Source: Scolanthus callimorphus (lineage: Eukaryota > Cnidaria > Anthozoa > Actiniaria > Edwardsiidae). From it: a stretch of 64,000 nt of DNA. A program made the translations under genes and the position numbers. Shown here one piece after another: positions 1-13,900 of the stretch. The notes beneath the pieces are model-generated. The model did not search any database, was not told the DNA's origin, and saw only the letters and a program-made list of their open reading frames with translations. Within the stretch, counting starts at the first letter, position 1, and the number at the start of each line of letters is the position of its first letter. Location of the stretch: the NCBI GenBank assembly GCA_033964015.1, contig JAWWUD010000239.1, positions 1 through 64,000 of the forward strand, in the 5' to 3' direction.

Positions 1-2058
1 CTTTTATGATATCTATAATTTTAATTTTTATTCTTTGGTCTTATTCGAAAGCTTGAATTGCACAACTAGTGGGTCTGAGACAAATATTTAAGGAATCAAA
101 TTCTCTGCTGTCAAAAAACAAAACCAAAGTCATTTTGGTACCTGCATGGCCACATATTGCTTGACAACTGAAATTTAGAATTTCAGCTAAGTTTATTTTT
201 CCAACTATTAAGTTGTACAGGCTGCTGGATGCTTATATAGACCATTATTATAACCCTTATCACTAAACATTTTGCCCACACACGTCCCTGCCCATTTTTT
301 AATGTCAGGGGAAAATTCCCTTGGTTTTCTGTGTCTAATTCCTTTTTCCTTCCTTCCTTCCTTTTTTGGTATCTCTCATTTTAATCTTAATTCTTGGCTT
401 TATCCGAAAAGCTTGAATCCCACAACCAGTGGGTCTGAGACAAAAAAGGAATCAAAATATTTGTTGAAAAACAAAATCAAAGTCATTTTGGGTGTACCTG
501 CATTGCTCAACAGCTGAAAATAGGATCTGAAGTTAACTTAGGTTTCCATCTACAGTATTAGTTGTAACAGGCTGGATGCTGAGACCCCCATTATTACATC
601 CTTTACTACCACCACATTTGCCTGATATCGTTTATAATATTAATAGAGCAGCTATAGACACACCCCTGCCCAGTTTTTGCTTGCCACGGCTAAGTGTCTG
701 GGTTTCCTGTGTTTTGATGACAACTGGAGGCAGGGACTACTCGTAGGATTACCGCTGAATCCGTACCTGCTTTTCAGTGACTGGAAGTATCGCACAGGTT
801 AGACATCTGATAAAGTTTCTTGACACAACGTTTCGAGCAAAATTCCACTTAGAAGAGGCCATAGGACATCATAAAGTCTATTGTGGAGGATGCATTTGTG
901 CTGTGCTTCAAAAAAGAAGTGTGGTCAAGAGGTTTCTTTCCCTTTTTCCATTGTTCTTTTGAGAGCTGTGGAAGAATTCGGCTGAACGAAACTTTGAGCT
1001 CCTCTCTAGTGGAATCTTTTTGGCCAGCACAGGTATCGACTACGAATCTGTGTTTTAGACATAAACTTCCAGCACGTGAGCGTGGTTTTTGTTTTGGTTG
1101 TCTATGGGCAAAAAGAGTTAGTATAAATCTTTTGTCTAACCTGTCTGATGTAGGGGGAAGCGCTGTCGAGTTTTCATTGAATTACCACAGGTATCCTGAA
1201 TTATAGAGCAGGGTTTCACGTAGCTGTTTTTGTTGTGCAATCGGTTCGCCGATCGAAAGCGGTCGCGCCATGTTTTCCTTGCATGAATGTACAGTCACTT
1301 TGGGGACACTTGGAGAGGAGAGACTTCAGGTCAGAGCTATAATTGCATCCGTAGTGCTCAGGTGAGGGTTTGTTTTTGCTTGTCAAAACTCGCGTGTCCG
1401 AGATGGAAACGTAATCTGTACAGTAGTGAAGTTGTTTTCAATTTCTCAGTAACGGAAAGCCTTTCAAGCCGGCAAATACAACGCGAAATTGTCCCTCCTG
1501 AAAATCTCTCACTGAAATCCAAGGAAAAGAAGGCAAAATTCCCAAAGACTGTGTACGCATTGTTTTAAAATAGAGGAACATGCAGTAGTGTCCTTTTCGG
1601 CGAGCTTCATGAAATCACTTTTATTCGCAGCTTTACAGGAAATATGGATTTACTTTAAAGACTCAGGGGGTAGAAAAAAAATACTGGCGCCTTTTAAAAT
1701 TCGATCTCCTTTAAGTGAAAGCCACTTAATCTCGATCGGCCTTCCTAACATAAATTTGAAACTTTTTTAGAGGTGGCGAGTGATTGACTCGGAAATAAAT
1801 GCAGAATCTCGCGAAATTCTTAGGGTCATTCTCGAAGTCTCGGATTTTTAAGAGAGCTGTCTCGCAATCTCGTTTTCTGATGCGAATTTCAGGGAATGTA
1901 CGAGGAGCAGTCTTTGATCGTCTCGATCTCGATTCTTTTCAACACTGATTATCTCGCTGTCTCGGAAAATCTCGCATTACCATTCGCCCTGCACCTCTTC
2001 TTGAAAATCTATAGTGCAAAATTTATGTTTATCCTAGTGCGTACATACCATCTCGTAC

Positions 2059-2102
<44 letters not shown>

Positions 2103-2288
2103 CTTTATTTATACACGGTAGAACCTTCAAGTCGAGACTATAATAATACTCGAGAAATCTATTTACAAATATTCAAAGGAAAAAAAAAAAAAAAAAAAAA
2201 AAATACTACAAATATATAAATATATAATATGAATAATAATACTAATAATAATAATAAAAACACCTGCTTTTCAAGGATGCCGTGTCAC

Positions 2289-5199
2289 TTAGAGGCCGTG
2301 CGTGACCCCGTCTTTAAATTTAGTTAGCGATGGAGATCGCCTCAATTCAACTGGTAAATCATTCCACAGTGCCGCTCCACTGTAACTAAAGCTTCGTTTG
2401 CCATACTCAGTACGAGGGAGCGGCACCGTTAACTTGTTTTCAGAATTCCTTAAATTATAACAAGAATTGTCTCGCCAGGAGAATTTAGAAGTGAGATAGC
2501 TCGGAGTAAGGTTATTGAGTGTTTTGTACATAAATAGTGATTTAGTTACTTTGCGTTGATCACTCAAATTAAACCAACCAAGCTCTCGAAATAGCGTAAC
2601 GGCACTGGTATCGTAGCTAGAGAAGGTTATGATACGCGCAGCGCGATTCTGGAGCTTCTGGAGCTTATCACTAAGGCCCCCGGCACAGTTGCCCCAAACA
2701 GTACTGCAATAGTCGAAATGTGGTTGGACAATAGCATTGTACGTAGTAAGCAGGGTCTCGCGGGGAACAACAGACCGAATACGTTTAATGGCACCAATGC
2801 CAGAAGAAATCTTTTTAGATATACTATTAATATGTTCCTCCCAGCAAAGATTTTTATCGATCATGACACCAAGTGATTTCGTACAAGGTACTTGACTGAC
2901 CGGAGTGCCATCAATAGCAAGGCTAGGAGAACCCGGTAGGTGGGCTAATCTTTGCCAGGAGCCAATGAGAAGAAACTCAGTTTTAGTCATATTAAGTGTC
3001 AACTTATTTGCGGCTAGCCATTTATTAATACCGTCCAGGTCCTCATTCATATGCACATTGATGACCCCCAGGTCGTCGCTGGCAAACGTTATACTGGTGT
3101 CATCAGCGTACATTCTCGGCTGGGAGTGCAACAAGCAGTTTGGCAGGTCATTAATATAGAGTAAAAACAACAGTGGGCCAAGAATTGTTCCCTGGGGGAC
3201 CCCACACTTCACAAAAGCTGGTGAAGAATTTTGACCATTAACCTGACATACCTGAGAACGATTACCCAGGTACGAGGCAAACCACTGTAAAGTTGTGCCA
3301 TGAAGGCCAAAATAACGCAACTTTGACAAAAGAATATTATGGTCAACTGTGTCGAAGGCCTTTTTGAGATCCAGAAAAACAACAGCATTAACACAACCCT
3401 ATCAATGTTTAACGACCATGAATCAGTGGCTTCCAATAAGGCTGTAACAGTAGAGTGCATAGATCTAAAGCCAGACTGACAACTGGTAATTAAGTTATTA
3501 TCATTAAGGTATGCATAAAACTGATTGTATACAATACGTTCAAAAACCTTGGCAATGGCAGGAATGATTGAAATAGGTCGATAATTAGACAAATCAGATC
3601 TTTCCCCAGAGTTTTTATACAGCGGAATTACTCTGGCGTTTTTCCATTCTGTAGGAAAAACGCCAGTGATGACAGATTGGTTAAAAATAGCACAGAGTGG
3701 TCTGGCAATAAGATCAGTGCACTCCCTTAAAAGTCTGGCAGAAATGTTGTCCAGCCCAGTCGCCTTGGTCTTCGATAACTTAGACAAAAGAGACAGTACT
3801 TGCTGGCTATTGTTTGTTGCAACTGGAAGCATTTCTCAGTAGGTGATAAATAGTCATCAAAACAACAATCTACTTCCTTTACACATTTAGCAAGCTCAGG
3901 ACCTATCTCAGAAAAATAAGTATTAAAGACCTCAGCGACATGGGCTGGATCACTCATCACTTCGCCATTGACATTTACACTATTGATTGTAGCCTTATTA
4001 CTTTTACGGCCAGTTAACTGATTAATTGTTTGCCACGTTTTACGAGAATTCCCCTCAAAAGTTCTAAAAGAATTTGTATAATACAAGTTTTTAGCGTTTC
4101 TTATTTTTTCATGAACTTGGTTTCTAAAAGTCCTATATGCACTCCAGTCAGCTGGTTTATTGGACTGGGTGGCTTTTATTTTAAGACATTTCTTGGAATG
4201 AATGAGTTTTTTAAGTTCACTATTTATCCAGGGACTCTTACAGGCACGGGTGCGTTTGGTACGAATGGGAGCGTGCTTATTACAGATGTTCAAAAAAGAT
4301 GACTTCCACTCGGACCACATCACATTCGGGTCAGTCGTGCCAATAATATTGCCCGAGGATAAAGAGGATAATAGATCATAACGAAAACTCTCCCTATCAA
4401 AATGTTTAAAATCACGCATTATAACAGTATTAATACCTTTAGACACAGGAGGAATGGCTAACTTACGATAAACATATATCAGGCTGTGATCACTAATGCC
4501 CAGATGGGATACCCCACTACAAACCACGCTCTCTGGATGATTGGTGAAAATGAGATCTATTGCTTTACTACTTTTGTCAGTAATACGAGTGGGCTCACTA
4601 ATCAACTGTTTTAAATTATAAATATCAGTAACATTCAAGAGCGCCTTTGTAGTAGAGTCGGTGGGTGTAAGATAATTTGCATTCATGTCTCCTAAAATTA
4701 TATGCTCAAGACCCTCAGAATCAAGTTTGCCAATATAGGCTTCAAAAATCGAAAACAACTCAACTAGAGAATCAGGTGGCCTGTACCAAGTTGTTATAAT
4801 GAAGGGTTTAGCGTTAGGCTTCCTGATCTCAATCGAGAGAATCTCTAAAATCTTAGAACTTAAGTCATTACGAGCGATATAATCAATATTTGAGCGAATA
4901 TAAAAACAGACACCACCCCCATTCCGTCCGTTTTCTTTCCTATCACGCCGCACAATATCATAACCCTCAATGGCTAATTCTCCATCGCTAACATTATCAT
5001 CGAGTTTAGCTTCATTAATAGCCAATACATCAAGACGTTTCTCGTCCAAAACGATCCGGAGCTCGTCATTATGAAGTGAGAGGCTATTAATATTTAAACA
5101 AGCAATTTTAAAACCACGACAACTAGGAAAAAACTCACAGGGTGGATTACTTGTAATAATATCAGGGGGTAAAGGTACGGCCTCGTTGTGACAAAGCAA
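2289..5199 (-). pseudogene. LINE ORF2: endonuclease and reverse transcriptase, frame-broken
   Basis: The first segment (5199 down to about 3830) encodes an exonuclease-endonuclease-phosphatase domain. Landmarks are CLNINSL near the start, NEAKLD, a GGGVCFYIR stretch, YRPP, GDMNAN and ISDHSLI, which fit the metal-binding and catalytic pockets of the family. A frame change near 3826 leads into KATGLDNISARLL and the reverse transcriptase blocks YRPISIIPAIAKVFE and SGFRSMHST. A second frame change near 3400 leads into FLDLKKAFDTVDH, CGVPQGTILGPLLF and the catalytic YADD. The frame ends at 2289 after the usual C-terminal region. These frame changes mean the copy cannot make an intact protein. Homology assignment is from recalled family motifs. 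Confidence 0.9.
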
Positions 5200-5295
5200 T
5201 CACTTACTTATATGAGCTTTAAAATTATCAGTCAGCTTACGAGTGCCTTCAGAATTTAAATGTAGGAGACTCTTGTTTAAGCAATTTGACTCAAT
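5200..5295 (-). pseudogene. C-terminal end of LINE ORF1 (esterase-like)
   Basis: Reading minus from 5295, 31 codons end in a TGA at 5202-5200. They include LLHLNSEGTRKL, which resembles the C-terminal HLN-containing block of SGNH-hydrolase (esterase) ORF1 proteins in CR1-type LINEs. The TGA is directly followed, in the same frame, by the first codon of the ORF2 open frame at 5199. The rest of ORF1 is lost at the 5' truncation. The esterase link is an inference from a short motif. Confidence 0.6.
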
Positions 5296-6401
5296 GTACA
5301 TACCTACCGTTATCAATAGATTTTACACTCAAACACCAATGGCAATGGAAATACATTTCAATAAAATGAACCAGGAAATAGTTTTGACAGAAAAAGCTGA
5401 GAGCATAACACTTGACATCCTTAGAATAAATCTCAGGGGATCAATAATCGTCTGTTGAAAGGAAATACAAATCAAACGACATGACGTGTATGCGCATGCG
5501 CAGACGAGAAAAAGAAAAGAAAACTCATACTCGTGTCCATATAATGCGTACATTTGGATTACGATTAATAGAACAGGTGAAACGGCAACTGCGAGAAACA
5601 TTTTTCCATTTCTCCATTTTCTCCATATCTCCGTTAGATATAGAGTCAACAACCTGTCTGTCCCATATGCATCGCTTACCAGCTCGTCCGACCCATAAAT
5701 ACCTTGGTGATGCATAAATTAATGTGGTTGTTCACTAACGGTACAAGGGGCGTCCTTATATGGTCTGGTGGCCGGGCGTACTCTCACCCATTGGTATTTA
5801 GCTACTGAGCAACTCAACACCCAGGATAGCGACTGTCAGGGCCGAAATCTCTGGCGTGGGCGTAAGAACCGTACGGTTGCCATACGACGCTTCAGCTCCT
5901 TGTCTGGATGTATGGTCCTGGTTTTTTTCTTCCTTCTTTCCCTCAAGTCTAGTAAATACGCTGATTTTGAGGGAGGTTCCTTTTTTGTATTTTTTTTTTC
6001 TTAAATTCACTCCTGGATGTTAAAATGTTAAATCACGCGACGATGATAGAATCTAACTTTTGTACGCTTTCTCTTTTATTGGCCCAATGGGCCGGCCTGA
6101 CTGGGGCGAAAACATCGTGATTTGATACTTGGCACACGCGATACATGCAAAGTCGCTACTCAATGCGTGTCCTGGGAAGCTTGGGGAGAGAAGCCAAATT
6201 ATCATAGCTCTTTAATTCTTAGCCATTATCTCGTCTTGTGAATATAGTATATAGTTGCCGACTCCCACAAAATGCGCGCGCGTCGGAACAACACGAAGAA
6301 TAGAACACGACGACGTCATAAACACAATCAAGAAAATGAGAGAACGTAACGATTTTACAGTTAGTTGCAATGACAGTGAGAAACTGTTCTGCTCTTTGCA
6401 G

Positions 6402-6516
6402 GGACGTAGAAGGCAGCAAGAAAGACGGCGTTTTATTGCTTTTTCGGAATACGGGGACTCGAAACTAGGATTCTCAAGTGGAAGCAGTGTCATTCGAGCG
6501 GTTGTGTACTGCAAAC
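6402..6516 (+). other. Possible exon-like segment inside the array unit
   Basis: The segment is preceded by a pyrimidine-rich acceptor (CTGCTCTTTGCAG) and followed by GTAAGT after AAAC. Counterparts lie at about 11096 and 13926. The splice-like borders persist in all three copies, but copy 3 has length changes that break any shared frame. If it is an exon it is probably non-coding or decayed. Confidence 0.25.
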
Positions 6517-7269
6517 GTAAGTCGAAGTTAATGTTTCACATTAATACATAATTATTACGTTGGGCCGGCTGCGAAGTGCTATGCAATCTCTACACTTTCT
6601 CACTCCGCAAGCTGCTTGGCTTTGAGATAGAAAACGGGATCAGATCAGGGATGTTTTTTTTTTTTTGCATTTACAAGTGGGATGAAAGCATAAAACGTTG
6701 GTGTTTTTGTCGCATATTTATTTTCTCTTTGCGAAACCTGCACAGAGAAAAAAAATCAATTAGCCACCAAAAAAGAGAACGCCCCGGGAAAAGCAAGGGC
6801 TAGAGGACTGCGATAAATTTCACACTCTTTAATAATCTTTTCTCTGTTCTGATTTTTCTTACCACTGAAGTAATTTTATTTTTAATCTTGCTGTTTCTCT
6901 GAAATTTTATCATAGACAAAAGGGGACCAATATCATTATCAAATTTAAGTTAGTTGTCTTTTTGTTGTATTATTTAGAAAATGTTCAGTCCATCATCTGA
7001 CCCGATTAGTTTCAAATTGATGTTCAAGTCACTAAATCAAACGTACCTCATTTGGTGTTGTTCAGACTGCCAATCACTAGCTGTCCTGTCACTTGTAATG
7101 AAGCACTTGACATTCCAAGCTACTTAGAATGCAGTAACTTCTAATATGAACCCAGGTCTGGGACTTGATGTCTATTTTTAATTTTACTTCATTCAGTTTT
7201 GAAAATCCTGTTTGAATTTTGAATGTCTGTTTTTATCCAGGTAGCTTTCATTACATAAACAATGGGTAT

Positions 7270-8200
7270 GAAAAATTAAAATGAATCAGAATATCTGCTG
7301 TCAAAAGACAAAATCAAAGTCATTTTGAGTGTAGCTGCATAGCAACATTGCTTGAAAACTGAAAATTAGAATTTCACTGAGATAATTTAGTTTCACACCT
7401 ATTATATTAAGTTGTACAAGCTGGATGCTGAGATAATTATTATAACCCTTTCACTACCACTGGACTTTGGCGAGACAGGCCCCCGCCCATCTTTGGGTTT
7501 TCTGTGTGTCAATTCTATAATTTTTCCATTTTTTCTTTTATGATATCTATAACTTTAATTTTAATTCTTTGGTCTTATCCGAAAGCTTGAATTGCACAAC
7601 CAGTGTGTCTGAGACAAATATTTAAGGAATCAAATTCTCTGCTGTCAAAAAACAAAAACAAAGTCATTTGGCAGGTGTACATGCATGGCCACATATTGCT
7701 TGACAACTGAAATTTAGAATTTCAGCTAAGTTTATTTTTCCACCTATTAAGTTGTACAGGCTGCTGGATGCTTATATAGACCATTATTATAACCCTTATC
7801 ACTAACCATTTTGCCCACACACGTCCCTGCCCATTTTTTAATGTAAGGGAAATATTCTCTTGGTTTTCTGTGTCTAATTCTTTTTTCCTTCCTTCCTTTT
7901 TTGGTATCTCTTAATTCTTGGTTTTATCCGAAAAGCTTGAATCCCACAACCAGTGGGTCTGAGACAAAAAAAGGAATCAAAATATTTGTTGAAAAACAAA
8001 ATCAAAGTCATTTTGGGTGTACCTGCATTGCTCGACAGCTGAAAATAGTATCTGAAGTGAACTTAGGTTTCCACCTACAGTATTAGTTGTAACAGGCTGG
8101 ATGCTGAGACCATTATTACATCCTTTTACTACCACCACATTTTGCCTGATATCGTTTATAATATTAATAGAGCAGCTATAGACACACCCCTGCCCAGTTT
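7270..8200. repeat. Three diverged sub-repeats inside each array unit
   Basis: Three related blocks of roughly 230 bases, at about 7285-7500, 7625-7860 and 7975-8200, share the order CAAAGTCATTTTG, CATTGCTTGACAACTGAAA, GTTGTACAGGCTGGATGCT and ATTATTATAACCC. The same trio recurs around 11985-12850 and, in part, at 60-620. The unit is therefore itself an older tandem duplication. Confidence 0.75.
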
Positions 8201-10543
8201 TTGCTTGCCACGGCTAAGTGTCTGGGTTTCCTGTGTTTTGATGACAACTGGAGGCTGGGACTACTCGTAGGATTACCGCTGAATCCGTACCTGCTTTTCA
8301 GTGACTGGAAGTATCGCACAGGTTAGACATCTAATAAAGTTTCTTGACACAACATTTCGAGCAAATTCCACTTAGAAGAGGCCATAGGACATCATAAAGT
8401 CTATTGTGGAGGATGCATTTGTGCTGTGCTTCAAAAAAGAAGTGTGGTCAAGAGGTTTCTTTCCCTTTTTCCATTGTTCTTTTGAGAGCTCTGGAAGAAT
8501 TCGGCTGAACGAAACTTTGAGCTCCTCTCTAGTGGAATCTTTTTGGCCAGCACAGGTATCGACTACGAATCTGTGTTTTAGACGTAAACTTCCAGCACGT
8601 GAGCGTGTTTTTTGTTTTGGTTGTCTATGGGCAAAAAGAGTTAGTATAAATCTTTTGTCTAACCTGTCTGATGTAGGGGGAAGCGCTGTCGAGTTTTCAT
8701 TGAATTACTACAGGTATCCTGAATTATAGAGCAGGGTTTCGCGTAGCTGTTTTTGTTGTGCAATCGGTTCGCCGATCGAAAGCGGTCGCGCCATGTTTTC
8801 CTTGCATGAATGTACAGTCACTTTGGGGACACTTGGAGAGGAGAGACTTCAGGTCAGAGCTATAATTGCATCCGTAGTGCTCAGGTGAGGGTTTGTTTTT
8901 GCTTGTCAAAACTCGCGTGTCCGAGATGGAAACGTAATCTGTACAGTAGTGAAGTTGTTTTCAATTTCTCAGTAACGGAAAGCCTTTCAAGCCGGCAAAT
9001 ACAACGCGAAATTGTCCCTCCTGAAAATCTCTCACTGAAATCCAAGGAAAAGAAGGCAAAATTCCCAAAGACTGTGTAGGCATTGTTTTAAAATAGAGGA
9101 ACATGCAGTAGTGTCCTTTTCGGCGAGCTTCATGAAATCACTTTTATTCGCAGCTTTACAGGAAATATGGATTTACTTTAAAGACTCAGGGGGTAGAAAA
9201 AAAATACTGGCGCCTTTTAAAATTCGATCTCCTTCGTTAAGTGAAAGCCATTAATCTCGATCGGCCTTTCTAACATAAATTTTGAAACTTTTTAGAGGTG
9301 GCGAGTGATTGACTCGGAAATAAATGCAGAATCTCGCGAAATTCTTAGGGTCATTCTCGGATTTTTAAGAGAGCTGTCTCGCAATCTCGTTTTCTGACGC
9401 GAATTTCAGGGAATGTACATTGATCGTCTCGATCCCGATTCTTTTCAACACTGATTATCTCGCTGTCTCGGAAAATCTCGCATTACCATTCGCCCTGCAC
9501 CTCTTCTTGAAAATCTATGGTGCAAAATTTATGTTTATCCTAGTGCGTACATACCATCTCGTACATACCTACCGTCACCAAGATTTTACACTCAAACACC
9601 AATGGCAATGGAAATACATTTCAATAAAATGAACCAGGAAATAGTTTTGACAGAAAAAGCTGAGAGCATAACACTTGACATTCTTAGAATAAATCTCAGG
9701 GGATCAATAATCGTCTGTTCAAAGGAAATAAAAATCGAACGACATGACGTGTATGCGCATGCGCAGACGAGAAAAAGAAAAGAAAACTCATACTCGTGTC
9801 CATATAATGCGTACATTTGGATTACGATTAATAGAACAGGTGAAACGGCAACTGCGAGAAACATTTTTCTATTTCTCCATTTTCTCCATATCTCCGTTAG
9901 ATATAGAGTCAACAACCTGTCGTCCCATATGCATCGCTTACCAGGTCGTCCGACCCATAAATACCTTGGTGATGTATAAATTAATGTGGTTGTTCACTAA
10001 CGGTACAAGGGGCGTCCTTATATGGTCTGGTGGCCGGGCGTACTCTCACCCATTGGTATTTAGCTACTGAGCAACTCAACACCCAGGATAGCGACTGTCA
10101 GGGCCGAAATCTCTGGCGTGGGCGTAAGAACCGTACGGTTGCCATACGACGCTTCAGCTCCTTGTCTGGATGTATGGTCCTGGTTTTTTTTTTTTTCCTT
10201 CTTTTTCCTCAAGTCTAGTAAATATGCTGATTTGAGGGAGGTTCCTTTTTTTTTAACTTATCGTCATAAATATTAGTGCGCTTCAGGTATTTTTTTTTCT
10301 TAAATTCACTCCTGGATGTTAAAATATTAAATCACGCGACGATGATAGAATCTAACTTTTGTACGCTTTCTCTTTTATTGGCCCAATGGGCCGGCCTGAC
10401 TGGGGCGAAAACATCGTGATTGATACTTGGCACACGCGATACATGCAAAATCGCTACTCAATGCGTGTCCTGGGAAGCTGGGGGAGAGAAGCCAAATTAT
10501 CATAGTTCTTTAATTCTTAGCCAATATCTCGTCTTGTGAATAT

Positions 10544-10937
10544 TAAGCAATTATTGGATGAGGTTTTTGTGATCTCCAGAATAAACAATGTCAAGACAGG
10601 TGGAATCAGGCGAGGCCGTGAGGCCGAGCTTGATTCCACTTGGCGAGACATTGTTTATTCTGGAGATCACAAAACGAATTCAATAATTGTTTTATTATAC
10701 ATTGATTCAGTAAAAATACTTTTCTTTCTGTCAAACAGTCTATTTTACACAAACGCCTTGTTAAAATAGGGAAAGTGCTCTAGTCCCATGATGCATTGCG
10801 CGCGTATCAAGAATCAGCTAGCTGATTCTTGAAGAATCAGCATGCTGATTCTTGGAGACCCTCAAAGTGCGTGATTCCCAAAGTAAAGCGCACGCTCTTA
10901 GCCAATCAGAATCGATATAGTGAGTACAATGTATAAT
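10544..10937. mobile_element. Hairpin MITE-like insertion private to array copy 2
   Basis: Copies 1 and 3 read GAATATAGTATATAG here; copy 2 has about 394 extra bases. The left part is a long imperfect hairpin: TTTTGTGATCTCCAGAATAA near 10566 pairs with its reverse complement near 10653. The right part is bounded by a second inverted pair, TTTATTATACATTG near 10690 and CAATGTATAATAAA near 10928. This suggests two nested or joined non-autonomous DNA elements. No coding capacity is seen. Confidence 0.75.
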
Positions 10938-13900
10938 AAAGTATATAGTTGCCGACTCCCACAAAATGCGCGCGCGTCGGAACAACACGAAGAATAGAAC
11001 ACGACGACGTCATAAACACAATCAAGAAAATGAGAGAACGTAACGATTTTACAATTAGTTGCAATGACAGTGAGAAACTGTTCTGCTTTTTGCAGGGACG
11101 TAGAAGGCAGCAAGAAAGACGGCGTTTTATTGCTTTTTTGGAATACGGGGACTCGAAACTAGGATTCTCAAGTGGAAGCAGTGTGCATTCGAGCGGTTGT
11201 GTACTGCAAACGTAAGTCGAAGTTAATGTTTCACATTTATATAATTATTGCGTTGGGCCGGCTGCGAAGTGCTATGCAATCTCTACACTTTCTCACTCCG
11301 CAAGCTGCTTGGCTTTGAGATAGAAAAACGGGAACAGATCAGAGATGTTTTTTTTTTTTTTGCATTTACAAGTGGGATGAAAGCATAAAACGTTGGTGTT
11401 TTTGTCGCATGTTTATTTTCTCTTTGCGAAACCCGCACAGAGAAAAAAAAAATCAATTAGCCACCAAAAAAGAGAACGCCCCGGGAAAAGCAAGGGCTAG
11501 AGGACTGCGATAAATTTCACACTCTTTAATAATCTTTTCTCTGTTTTGACTTTTCTTACCACTGAAGTAATTTTATTTTTAATCTTGCTGTTTCTCTGAA
11601 ATTTTATCATAGACAAAAGGGGACCAATATCATTATCAAATTTAAGTTAGTTGTCTTTTTGTTGTATTATTTAGAAAATGTTCAGTCCATCATCTGACCC
11701 GATTAGTTTCAAATTGATGTTCAAGTCACTAAAGCAAACGTACCTCATTTGGTGTTGTTCAGACTGCCAATCACTAGCTGTCCTGTCACTTGTAATGAAG
11801 CACTTGACATTCCAAGCTACTTAGAATGCAGTAACTTCTAATATGAAACCCAGGTCTGGGACTTGATGTCTATTTTTAATTTTACTTCATTCAGTTTTGA
11901 AAATCCTGTTTGAATTTTGAATTTCTGTTTTTATCCAGGTAGCTTTCATTACATAAACAATGGGTATGAAACATTAAAATGAATCAGAATATCTGCTGTG
12001 AAAAGACAAAATCAAAGTTATTTTGAGTGTAGCTGCATAGCAACATTGCTTGAAAACTGAAAATTAGAATTTCACTGAGATAATTTAGTTTCACACCTAT
12101 TATATTAAGTTGTACAAGCTGGATGCTGAGATAATTATTATAACCCTTTCACTACCACTGGACTTTGGCGAGACAGGCCCCCGCCCATCTTTGGGTTTTC
12201 TGTGTGTCAATTCTATAATTTTTCCATTTTTTCTTTTATGATATCTATAACTTTAATTTTAATTCTTTGGTCTTATCCGAAAGCTTGAATTGCACAACCA
12301 GTGGGTCTGAGACAAATATTTAAGGAATCAAATTCTCTGCTGTCAAAAAACAAAAACAAAGTCATTTTGGCAGGTGTACATGCATGGCCACATATTGCTT
12401 GACAACTGAAATTTAGAATTTCAGCTAAGTTTATTTTTCCACCTATTAAGTTGTACAGGCTGCTGGATGCTTATATAGACCATTATTATAACCCTTATCA
12501 CTAACCATTTTGCCCACACACGTCCCTGTCCATTTTGTAATGTCAGGGAAATATTCTCTTGGTTTTCTGTGTCTAATTCTTTTTTCCTTCCTTCCTTTTT
12601 TGGTATCTCTTATTTTAATCTTAATTCTTGGTTTTATCCGAAAAGCTTGAATCCCACAACCAGTGGGTCTGAGACAAAAAAAGGAATCAAAATATTTGTT
12701 GAAAAACAAAATGAAAGTCATTTTGGGTGTACCTGCATTGCTCGACAGCTGAAAATAGTATCTGAAGTTAACTTAGGTTTCCACCTACAGTATTTATAGT
12801 TGTAACAGGCTGGATGCTGAGACCATTATTACATCCTTTTACTACCACCACATTTTGCCTGATATCGTTTAAAATATTAATAGAGCAGCTATAGACACAC
12901 CCCTGCCCAGTTTTTGCTTGCCACGGCTAAGTGTCTGGGTTTCCTGTGTTTTGAAGACAACTGGAGGCTGGGACTACTCGTAGGATTACCGCTGAATCCG
13001 TACCTGCTTTCCAGTGACTGGAAGTATCGCACAGGTTAGACATCTGATAAAGTTTCTTGACACAACATTTCGAGCAAAATTCCACTTAGAAGAGGCCATA
13101 GGACATCATAAAGTCTATTGTGGAGGATGCATTTGTGCTGTGCTTCATTAAAGAAGTGTGGTCAAGAGGTTTCTTTCCCTTTTTCCATTGTTCTTTTGAG
13201 AGCTCTGGAAGAATTCGGCTGAACGAAACTTTGAGCTCCTCTCTAGTGGAATCTTTTTGGCCAGCACAGGTATCGACTACGAATCTGTGTTTTAGACATA
13301 AACTTCCAGCACGTGAGCGTGTTTTTTGTTTTGGTTGTCTATGGGCAAAAAGAGTTAGTATAAATCTTTTGTCTAACCTGTCTGATGTAGGGGGAAGCGC
13401 TGTCGAGTTTTCATTGAATTACCACAGGTATCCTGAAGAAGGGTTTCGCGTAGCTGTTTTTGTTGTGCAATTGATTCAAAGTTTTCGGATTTTTTTTTTT
13501 TTAAATTCACTCCTGGATGTTAAAATATTAAATCACGCGACGATGATAGAATCTAACTTTTGTACGCTTTCTCTTTTATTGGCCCAATGGGCCGGCCTGA
13601 CTGGGCGAAAACATCGTGATTTGATACATGCAAATCGCTACTCAATGCGTGTCCTGGGAAGCTGGGGGAGAGAAGCCAAATTATCATAGCTCTTTAATTC
13701 TTAGCCAGTATCTCGTCTTGTGAATATAGTATATAGTTGCCGACTCCCACAAAATGCGCGCGCGTCGGAACAACACGAAGAATAGAACACGACGACGTCA
13801 GTAAACGGGTGAAGCTTCGAGCCTCTGGTATCCAGGGTAAGTCATAAACACAATCAAGAAAATGAGAACGTAACGATTTTCAAATTAGTTGCAATGAGAG

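Larger units (their letters stand above)
2060..5295 (-). mobile_element. Jockey-superfamily (CR1/L2-like) LINE, 5'-truncated
   Basis: A non-LTR retrotransposon sits in array copy 1. Its 3' end is a (TTAC)n tail read on the minus strand, seen as TAAG repeats at 2060-2098. It is flanked by the 5-base direct repeat GTACA at 2055-2059 and 5296-5300. Copy 2 at about 9560 holds the empty site with one GTACA, which fixes both ends. The element carries the tail of ORF1, then an endonuclease and reverse transcriptase ORF2 with frame breaks. The right (5') end lies inside ORF1, so the copy is 5'-truncated, as is usual after target-primed reverse transcription. Confidence 0.93.

Noticed and set aside
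883..1206. 107-codon frame repeated in all three array copies
   Set aside because: Differences between copies mostly change amino acids, the composition is not protein-like, and the copy 3 frame merges into unrelated sequence at a deletion.
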